Source of the DNA: an uncultured Bacteroidales bacterium
GTDB lineage: Bacteria; Bacteroidota; Bacteroidia; Bacteroidales; SZUA-534
NCBI GenBank assembly: GCA_902790595.1
Contig: CADASL010000010.1
Span: 1 to 64,000 of the forward strand
Direction: 5' to 3'
DNA length: 64,000 nucleotides
The translations under genes and the position numbers were made by a program. Below are positions 58,569 to 64,000 of the stretch, one piece after another (the stretch's first letter is position 1; the number at the start of each line of letters is the position of its first letter). The notes beneath the pieces were generated by a model, which worked only from the letters and a program-made list of their open reading frames with translations, made no database searches and had not been told where the DNA came from.

Positions 58569-60191
58569 TCACTCCCCCTCATACTCCATCCAATCATACT
58601 CGGCATACCCTTTCCCGCCTTGCGCGAAGACTCCCAACATCACGCCCGTGAATCCGCCTATTACTTCGGTAGTCAGATAACGGTAATCCATACGGCCGAG
58701 CGGCTGAAATTTTGCGCCGTCGTCAGACACTTCGAGGTAATAATAATCCCTGTCGGAAGTGATGCGGAGGTATGCAACAGAGGATTTCAACGGCAACTCC
58801 TTGAACGTGTGAGTCATCTCGCCAATGCGGATGTTGGACTTTGCAAACAACTTGCCGCCGCGTTTCTCCACCACAACGTCGTAATGATTGAGCGGCGCGG
58901 CGTATGCCGTGATGCCCGCCTGCATACCATCCGACATTTTGGAGGCGTCGAGCAATGTCGTGGCGGTGAATTTGCGTTCGGTCTGACGCCTTGCCACAAA
59001 TGTTGGCGATGTGGCGTGGTCGAGAGTGATTCCGGCGGCGGGTTTGAGCCTCAACCAACCGTTGCGCTCGGTAAGCGAATAGCGCGAAAAATCGGGATTG
59101 CCGATGCTGTGCCACCCATACGCCAAACCTATCGACGAATAACTGTCGGCGGGGGCGTTGCGCTTGATAAAATTGAAATCCTCACGCAAAGGTTCGGGCG
59201 CAAAAGGCACTTGCGGCAATGTGGCGCACTGCATATCGGTTTGCAAAGTGCCGTTGCCATTTACCACAGGCCAAGCATTCTTGTCCCAACGCACGGGCGC
59301 AAGGAAAGTTTCGCGACCCATCACGTGCAAAAGGTATCCGCTTGTGCGGTATCCAAGGCAAATCATCCACCACGACGAATCGGGTGCTTGCACCAAATCG
59401 GCGTGTCCAAGTCCCTGAATATCACTATTCTGCATTTCCATACTAAAATGTGTGAGAATCGGGTTTGCCTTGTTGCTTTCGTAAGGACCAAAAAGCGAGC
59501 GGCTGCGGAGGATATTGACGTGGTGTCCCTGTTCGGTGCCGCCCTCAGCCAACATCATATAATACCAACCGTCTTTTTTGTAGATATGAGGACCTTCGGG
59601 GTAACGTCCGCCAAGTCCGACACCAAGATGATGAATTTCACCGATTTTCTTGCCGGTGGTAACGTCAATTTCGCAAATCTTGATGTCGCCCTCCTTCCAA
59701 AGAAAATAGCATTTGTCGCCTTCAAAATACAAGGTCGGGTCGCAACTACCAATGGCAAAGTCAATTACAATAGGTTCAGACCATTCGCCGGCGGGATTGT
59801 CGGTATAGACATAAAAATGCCTGCGCGACGGGAAAACCGTTGTCACCATATAAAACCGTCCGTTGTGATGGCGGATAGTGGTGGCATATACGCCCGCATT
59901 TGTCCAACCGCGTTGAGCATTATCTTGATTGTAGATACCTGAGAGGTCGATTTGCGACTTTCGGGTAAGGCAGTTGCCCACTTGTTCCCAATGAATGAGG
60001 TCTTTGCTATGAAACACCGGCACACCCGGAAAATATTGGAACGTGCTGTTAACCAAATAGAAATCGTCGCCCGCACGGCACACGCTCGGATCGGCGTGAA
60101 ACCCCGGCAAAACAGGATTCTTAAATCCCTGCGCCACGCAACAACCTGCACAACACAAAGATAGAAGTGCGCAAGACACAAATCTTTTCAT
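58569..60191 (-). CDS. Exported glycoside hydrolase family 43 (xylosidase/arabinofuranosidase type)
   Basis: GH43 enzymes cleave xylose or arabinose units from hemicellulose and arabinan. The 540-residue protein has a signal peptide (ALLSLCCAGCCVAQ). The five-bladed propeller has the catalytic base aspartate in GFHADPSVCRAGDDFYLV (about residue 34), the modulating aspartate in GSCDPTLYFEGDKCYFLW and the acid glutamate in PEGPHIYKKDGWYYMML. The C-terminal beta-sandwich (about 340-540) is typical of xylosidase-like GH43 members. Composition differs little from the GH2 gene, its operon partner downstream. Confidence 0.93.
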   Translation of the reverse strand: MKRFVSCALLSLCCAGCCVAQGFKNPVLPGFHADPSVCRAGDDFYLVNSTFQYFPGVPVFHSKDLIHWEQVGNCLTRKSQIDLSGIYNQDNAQRGWTNAGVYATTIRHHNGRFYMVTTVFPSRRHFYVYTDNPAGEWSEPIVIDFAIGSCDPTLYFEGDKCYFLWKEGDIKICEIDVTTGKKIGEIHHLGVGLGGRYPEGPHIYKKDGWYYMMLAEGGTEQGHHVNILRSRSLFGPYESNKANPILTHFSMEMQNSDIQGLGHADLVQAPDSSWWMICLGYRTSGYLLHVMGRETFLAPVRWDKNAWPVVNGNGTLQTDMQCATLPQVPFAPEPLREDFNFIKRNAPADSYSSIGLAYGWHSIGNPDFSRYSLTERNGWLRLKPAAGITLDHATSPTFVARRQTERKFTATTLLDASKMSDGMQAGITAYAAPLNHYDVVVEKRGGKLFAKSNIRIGEMTHTFKELPLKSSVAYLRITSDRDYYYLEVSDDGAKFQPLGRMDYRYLTTEVIGGFTGVMLGVFAQGGKGYAEYDWMEYEGE

Positions 60192-60246
60192 TGTTTTTGA
60201 AGTTATTAAATGTTAAAAATCCGTTTCCCCGACCAGATTGTCAACA

Positions 60247-60254
60247 CAAATATA
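60247..60254 (-). promoter_or_regulatory. -7 promoter element of the GH43-GH2 operon
   Basis: TATATTTG on the minus strand lies 56 bases before the GH43 start codon. A -33 element is not clear in the A/T-rich sequence upstream. Confidence 0.45.
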
Positions 60255-60332
60255 ATCAAAAAATTAATTATAAAAGTATTTATTACTTTTATTAATTTCA
60301 AAAAGCGGCATTTCTCGTAACCTGAAATAGCA

Positions 60333-60396
60333 AACAAAGCCCCGCAGGTTGGCACATCGTGCGGTTTATCGTTTTTTAAGTTGAATGGGCGATATG
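60333..60396. repeat. Direct repeat copy 2, upstream of the GH43-GH2 operon
   Basis: The 64-base block matches 55873-55938 with small gaps and few changes and has the same orientation. Together the two copies bracket the GH43 and GH2 genes, about 4.4 kb apart. The shared core contains a ccgca/tgcgg hairpin followed by tttatcg and T residues. Confidence 0.85.
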
Positions 60397-60474
60397 ATTG
60401 GCGACAAGCCCAAAATCGTGGTGTTTTCAATGATTACGCGGAAAAAGAATATATTAGCAACCAAATTCGATACA

Positions 60475-60675
60475 ATGAAACTGAAGAAGCGAAAAATCAA
60501 GTATGCGGCAATATTCTTTCTCTGCTGGTTTGCCCTTTTGGTCTTTTTAGTTGACGGTGTTCTGAAATTCCAAACACTGGTTGATTATTTCGGGTCGTAC
60601 GCACTTGTGGAGACTGCGCTGCTGCTATTGGTCGCTCTGCCGACATTGGCCGTTTACAGATTCACAAAAGAATAA
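60475..60675 (+). CDS. Small two-helix membrane protein
   Basis: The 66-residue protein begins with a basic stretch (KLKKRKIKYA) and has two hydrophobic helices (AAIFFLCWFALLVFLVDGVL and ETALLLLVALPTLAVYRF). No motif is recognisable. It ends one base before the ElaA-type gene, suggesting a shared transcript. The frame is open further upstream, but those residues run through the direct repeat and are not membrane-protein-like, so ATG 60475 is preferred. Confidence 0.65.
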   Translation: MKLKKRKIKYAAIFFLCWFALLVFLVDGVLKFQTLVDYFGSYALVETALLLLVALPTLAVYRFTKE

Positions 60676-60676
60676 A

Positions 60677-61135
60677 ATGGAAAGCACTGGCCGTGAATTG
60701 GATTTCTACGCAAAGCGATTCAACGAACTATCGCCGACTGAAGTTTACGAAATACTGAAGGCGCGTCAGAAGGTTTTTGTGGTCGAGCAGAAAATAATCT
60801 GTGTCGACGCCGACGATATTGACTACCGCAGTCTTCATTGCTTTTTTATGCGCAATGGCGTTGTAGAAGCCTATCTGAGAGCATTTTATGACGACGCGCG
60901 GCCAGCAACCGTAACCATCGGGCGGGTGCTGACAATAACGCGCGACAAAGGCATCGGCCGCCAACTTATGGAACGCGCCATTGCCGAAATCAAGCGCCAA
61001 CTTCTGTGCTCAACAATCCGTATGGACGCGCAAAAACAGGCGCAAGGCTTCTACGAGAAAATCGGTTTCAAGACAGTTTCAGACGAATATCTCGAAGAAG
61101 GCGTGGTGCACGTTGATATGGAAATGACTTTGTAG
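60677..61135 (+). CDS. elaA: ElaA-type GNAT N-acetyltransferase
   Basis: The 152-residue protein has the ElaA signature: FNELSPTEVYEILKARQKVFVVEQKIICVDADDID, then YLRAFYDDA and the acetyl-CoA pyrophosphate loop TIGRVLTITRDKGIGRQLMERAI (R/Q-x-x-G-x-G/A pattern). The closing GFYEKIGFKTVSDEYLEEGVVHVDMEM is typical. ElaA proteins are GNAT enzymes of unknown physiological substrate. I start at ATG 60677; the upstream in-frame residues overlap the previous gene. Confidence 0.93.
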   Translation: MESTGRELDFYAKRFNELSPTEVYEILKARQKVFVVEQKIICVDADDIDYRSLHCFFMRNGVVEAYLRAFYDDARPATVTIGRVLTITRDKGIGRQLMERAIAEIKRQLLCSTIRMDAQKQAQGFYEKIGFKTVSDEYLEEGVVHVDMEMTL

Positions 61136-61165
61136 CCAAAATGCGAGTGCGCTTGCTTAAAATGG

Positions 61166-61831
61166 CTATTTCTCGCACACGCACCAAAGTATGGCGTTGT
61201 CGGTGTGGATTTCGACTTTCGAGTAGCGCTGCTGCAAAATCTGTCGCACTTCGGCTTCGGTGTGGAACGGCGGTGTGAACCACCCCTTTGACGCAAGAAT
61301 ATGATTTACAAGACAATCGGTGCGGCGCAGTTGACCGCAAATGTAGAAGCAAGCAATGAACTTTCCGCCCTTGCGCAGCACGCGGCAGGTCTCGTCGAAG
61401 GCTTTCAGCTTGTCGGGAAAAGCGTGAAAGCCGTTCATACTCATCACCACGTCAACACTTTGATTTTCAAACGGAAGTGCACCAACATCGCCTTGCGTGA
61501 GCGTTATGTGCGCGGCGCCAGACAACCGTTTTTCGGCTTGCTGAAGCATATCGGCGCTGTAATCGAGACAAGTAATTTTTGCACTTGTGAGACGGCGCCA
61601 TTTTTCGGCCGTGAAAACCGCCGTGCCGCACGGAACGTCAAGAATTGTGTCCGAAAAATCGTCGGGAACGAGCGACAGCAGCTTTTGCGCAATGGCCACA
61701 TCGTCAGTTCCGCCCCAAAAGAAGCTGATATAGGCACGGGCAAAAATGTTCCCTTGAGTCAGCACGCCGTCGTAAATGTTCTTTGAGTCGCGGTAGGCGC
61801 TGCTGATTTTATCTTTCTTTATCTTGCTCAT
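61166..61831 (-). CDS. Class I SAM-dependent methyltransferase
   Basis: The 221-residue protein has the Methyltransf_11/UbiE-like fold: motif I TILDVPCGTAVFTAEKW (DVPCGTG-like, about residues 63-79), ITCLDYSADMLQQAEKRL (acidic motif II), DVGALPFENQSVDVVMSMNGFH (motif post-II), and VLRKGGKFIACFYI. Substrate is unknown. It ends with a Cys-containing WCVCEK. It starts behind a promoter/operator block identical to that of the metal-permease gene, which suggests a shared regulator and perhaps a link to metal or metalloid metabolism, but this is inference. Confidence 0.88.
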   Translation of the reverse strand: MSKIKKDKISSAYRDSKNIYDGVLTQGNIFARAYISFFWGGTDDVAIAQKLLSLVPDDFSDTILDVPCGTAVFTAEKWRRLTSAKITCLDYSADMLQQAEKRLSGAAHITLTQGDVGALPFENQSVDVVMSMNGFHAFPDKLKAFDETCRVLRKGGKFIACFYICGQLRRTDCLVNHILASKGWFTPPFHTEAEVRQILQQRYSKVEIHTDNAILWCVCEK

Positions 61832-61853
61832 AATTAGATTGTTTTAAAATTAT

Positions 61854-61898
61854 GACGCAAAAATACGGCGCCCACTCTGCAACCAAGTTGCAAAGTGC
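61854..61898 (-). promoter_or_regulatory. Shared 45-bp promoter/operator block, copy before the methyltransferase
   Basis: The block matches 63148-63192 with one difference in 45. On the minus strand it has a 23-base imperfect palindrome (61874-61896; gcaac...gttgc core, 3-base centre) and then a TATTTTTG -7 box (61858-61865), ending 22 bases before the methyltransferase start codon. The palindrome covers the -33 position, as expected of an operator. Confidence 0.7.
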
Positions 61899-61900
61899 TG

Positions 61901-63112
61901 TCAGACTTTTGCCGCCCCGTACCCGATTGCGGTAATGGCCGAAACAATGGCATCGTCGGTGGCCGTGCCAGTGATTGTCGCCGTTCCTGCGGCAAGGTCA
62001 ACCACAACATTATCAACACCTTGCAGCGATTGCAAAGCCTTCTCGACATTGGCGCGGCAGTGGTTGCACATCATACCATCGACCTTGAATACTCTTTTAT
62101 CCATAGCAGTTTTATGTTTTTTAGGTAAAAATCTGTTAATCAGTGCAAAAACAAGCAGTCCGCACATTGCCACGCTGCAAATGGTGCTGAATATGGCCGA
62201 ACCGCCGTTGCAGCAGGCGTGCGACTGCACCAAATGGCTTGTGAACCACTCGCGCGGCAGCAGATAATCGATTCCGCAGCCGAAAGCAATGGCACCTGCC
62301 GTTATCGATAACAGATAGAGCCACAGCGTTTTGCACCCAAGCACTTTGCGGATTACGAATATCGAAGCCATATTCGACGCGGGTCCAGCCATCAGCAGAA
62401 CAAGAGCCGCGCCAGGCGTCAGGCCTTTGAGCATCAGAGCCACGGCAATCGGGATTGAGCCTGTGGCGCAGACGTACATCGGCACCGAAACGGCCAGCAT
62501 CGCCGCCATATTCACAACAGGCGTGTCCGCGAAGCGCAGAAAGAATCCGTCGGGCACAAGCACGGTTATCAGCCCAGCCACAGCCAAACCCATCACAAGC
62601 CAAAGGCCAATGTCTTGAATCATATCCAGATATCCGTAGCGCAAAGCACCCGCAAGTTTCTGTCGGAAAGTGAGTTGTGCGGTTTCTTCGCTGCGGCGCG
62701 ATATGGGCTCGGCGGGCTCGTTGCGGGTGGCAAGCGTCACCAACTGACCGCCGAACAGCGCGGTTACGAGTGCCGCCACGGGGCGCAGAATGGCAAACGG
62801 CAGGCCCAGCAGCGACGCGGTGGCAAGTATCGAGTCGACACCTGTCTGTGGTGTGGCAATCAGAAACGACGTGGCAGCACCTTTCGACGCGCCTTCTTTC
62901 CGAAGTGACACGGCCGTGGGTATCACGCCGCACGAGCATAGTGGTAGCGGAACGCCAATCAGCGCCGCCCAAACCACGCTGCGGAAATTGTTCTGCCCAA
63001 TGTAGCGGCGGTAGAGACCCGACGGCACAAAGGTGTGCAGCAACCCCGCAACGCCAAATCCGAGCAGCAGATAAGGCGACATTTTGTTAATCAAATCCCA
63101 GATTTCCTGCAT
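61901..63112 (-). CDS. SO_0444/YraQ-type metal efflux permease with C-terminal HMA domain
   Basis: The 403-residue membrane protein has the permease family signature PLPLCSCGVIPTAVSLRKEGASKGAATSF (about residues 55-83), with the CSCG cysteines, and about nine helices arranged in two related halves; the second includes PMYVCATGSIPIAVALM. Such permeases are thought to export arsenite, copper or zinc. A ~65-residue HMA domain at the C terminus (VFKVDGMMCNHCRANVEKAL) carries the MxCxxC metal-binding motif. I use ATG 63112; the longer frame runs through the upstream repeat. The stop lies 2 bases before the repeat of the next gene. Confidence 0.9.
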   Translation of the reverse strand: MQEIWDLINKMSPYLLLGFGVAGLLHTFVPSGLYRRYIGQNNFRSVVWAALIGVPLPLCSCGVIPTAVSLRKEGASKGAATSFLIATPQTGVDSILATASLLGLPFAILRPVAALVTALFGGQLVTLATRNEPAEPISRRSEETAQLTFRQKLAGALRYGYLDMIQDIGLWLVMGLAVAGLITVLVPDGFFLRFADTPVVNMAAMLAVSVPMYVCATGSIPIAVALMLKGLTPGAALVLLMAGPASNMASIFVIRKVLGCKTLWLYLLSITAGAIAFGCGIDYLLPREWFTSHLVQSHACCNGGSAIFSTICSVAMCGLLVFALINRFLPKKHKTAMDKRVFKVDGMMCNHCRANVEKALQSLQGVDNVVVDLAAGTATITGTATDDAIVSAITAIGYGAAKV

Positions 63113-63147
63113 AGTTTTTTCCTTTCTCGCAAATTTATCATTAATCC

Positions 63148-63192
63148 GACGCAAAAATACGGCGCCCACTCTGCAACCGAGTTGCAAAGTGC
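63148..63192 (-). promoter_or_regulatory. Shared 45-bp promoter/operator block, copy before the metal permease
   Basis: The block matches 61854-61898 with one difference (a/g in the palindrome centre). It carries the same palindrome (63168-63190) and TATTTTTG box (63152-63159) and ends 35 bases before the permease start codon. One regulator probably controls both genes. Confidence 0.7.
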
Positions 63193-63245
63193 GGCGCCAT
63201 ATCGCAGCAAGAGAAAATCAAACTAAAAAGTTCACTGTCAGTTGT

Positions 63246-63812
63246 TTATTTTAACGCTTCCACCTGCTTCTTCTCTAACTTTTCAGCAAGCCGCATCGCC
63301 AGAATGGCCACGGGAATGGTGAGCAGAAGGACGAAAACGAGCATCGGGGTGTTGTCGATTACGGGCTTCATCATTGCGTCGTAGCCAGGGCGCATCTCTT
63401 CGACGGCGGCGGCAAGCGAGCCTTCGGTGTCGGTCCACCAGTGGAAGGTGTAGGCGAAGAACGAGAAGGCCAGCGGCAGGAAACTCAGGCGGACGCCCCG
63501 CAGTGTGCTGTAGCCACAACGCCAGCGGACAATTTCGGCGGCGACCGTCAGAAGAACAATGCCAACGACGAACGTTGCATCGGCTTCGCCAGCAATCAGG
63601 AACAGAACGAACAGAAAGCCGTTCAGGACCGTGGCCGCGCCAAAACGCTGCATCGCGGAAGCGGCGGGAAGATAAACAAGCGCCAGCAGCAGCGGCACAA
63701 CCGCGCCTGCGTACGCATAACACGCGGGGTGAATGAGCCCGCTCAAACCGCCTGCAATGAATGACAAAAACCAGGCGAATGCCAGTAACGAAATTTTAAC
63801 TATTGGTTTCAT
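63246..63812 (-). CDS. Integral membrane protein of unknown function
   Basis: The 188-residue protein has about five hydrophobic helices (ISLLAFAWFLSFIAGGLSG, YAGAVVPLLLALVYLP, GFLFVLFLIAGEA and others), ending in a basic tail KLEKKQVEAL. A charged loop (FHWWTDTEGSLAAAVEEM) separates the fourth and fifth helices. I do not recognise the family. It is the upstream neighbour of the permease on the same strand, but the promoter block at 63148 separates them. Confidence 0.75.
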   Translation of the reverse strand: MKPIVKISLLAFAWFLSFIAGGLSGLIHPACYAYAGAVVPLLLALVYLPAASAMQRFGAATVLNGFLFVLFLIAGEADATFVVGIVLLTVAAEIVRWRCGYSTLRGVRLSFLPLAFSFFAYTFHWWTDTEGSLAAAVEEMRPGYDAMMKPVIDNTPMLVFVLLLTIPVAILAMRLAEKLEKKQVEALK

Positions 63813-63875
63813 TTTTAAAATTTTTAAAGGTTATTGTAAAATGTAAATTAGTGATAATCTGCAAAATATTATTCT

Positions 63876-63939
63876 CTAACCGATTTTTGCCGATTCGAAC
63901 CAAAAAACATATCGGATAAAATCGGGTTGAATCGGTTAG
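63876..63939. repeat. Inverted repeat upstream of the last gene
   Basis: ctaaccgatt (63876-63885) and aatcggttag (63930-63939) are perfect reverse complements. A second inner imperfect pair ccgattcgaacc/gggttgaatcgg lies within. It lies about 65-130 bases before the start codon at 63812 and could be an operator or a dispersed repeat. Confidence 0.5.
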
Positions 63940-64000
63940 ATATTTTTCATTGTTAATTTTTAATTGTTCATTGTTAATTATAAATCTGTGTAAATCAGTT

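Larger units (their letters stand above)
60192..60474. other. AT-rich interval with the GH43 promoter and a direct repeat
   Basis: This 283-base interval contains the TATATTTG box of the GH43 gene (60247-60254, minus strand), a stretch of A/T-rich sequence, and direct-repeat copy 2 at 60333-60396. No other protein-like frame is seen. Confidence 0.55.

Noticed and set aside
1..64000. tRNA, rRNA, transposase, integrase or prophage genes
   Set aside because: I looked through the intergenic intervals and translations on both strands and found none that can be supported by eye; a tRNA scan was not possible.

Overview
The window looks like a chromosomal segment of a Bacteroidota bacterium, most likely Bacteroidales-like; I cannot name the genus. 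The evidence is a type IX secretion pair (sprA, porQ), a fused lpxC-fabZ gene, a long eukaryote-type isoleucyl-tRNA synthetase, a zinc-less DksA-like protein, the ftsX-DUF3098-truB-queA order, and many promoters with the TAnnTTTG -7 element typical of this phylum. I found no rRNA or tRNA gene, no CRISPR array and no transposase. Most of the sequence is housekeeping with short accessory insertions.

Layout. 1-8752 holds the branched-chain amino-acid genes ilvD, ilvB, ilvN and ilvC. They are preceded by what looks like a transcription attenuator with a valine-run leader peptide, and interrupted twice by AT-richer accessory genes: an unknown protein plus a PD-(D/E)XK nuclease, then an unknown protein plus a ParE/RelE-type toxin-antitoxin pair. 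8811-20869 holds a membrane acyltransferase, a universal stress protein, the lipid A genes lpxA and lpxC/fabZ, ileS, a DUF4143-type ATPase bracketed by palindromic repeats, ribH, a TPR membrane protein and pheS. 21104-24666 is an ECF sigma factor locus with a single-TM anti-sigma-like protein and two exported proteins. The same promoter-like sequence precedes the sigma gene and the genes behind it. 24834-37742 holds a shortened peptide-binding lipoprotein, rluD-type synthase, queA, truB, DUF3098, ftsX, a PAP2-like membrane protein, rnr, a DMT transporter, dgt, lspA, a dksA-like gene, a candidate small RNA and metX with an S-box (SAM) riboswitch.

37743-53219 holds an esterase-like lipoprotein, a stand-alone exported MBG-type domain in an otherwise gene-poor stretch, a two-gene restriction-modification system, and the ruvA-sprA-porQ cluster. 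53345-60396 holds tandem REP-like units and three exported glycoside hydrolases (GH3, GH2, GH43), two of which are enclosed by a ~65-bp direct repeat. 60475-63812 holds a small membrane protein, an ElaA-type acetyltransferase, a methyltransferase and a metal permease with a C-terminal HMA domain. The last two genes start behind the same 45-bp promoter/operator block.

The signals most worth following are the Val-codon attenuator before ilvD, the duplicated ECF promoter, the duplicated palindromic operator at 61854 and 63148, the palindrome-bracketed ATPase, the candidate sRNA at 36499-36584, and the accessory cassettes inside the ilv operon. All functional calls come from reading the sequence; no database search was run.
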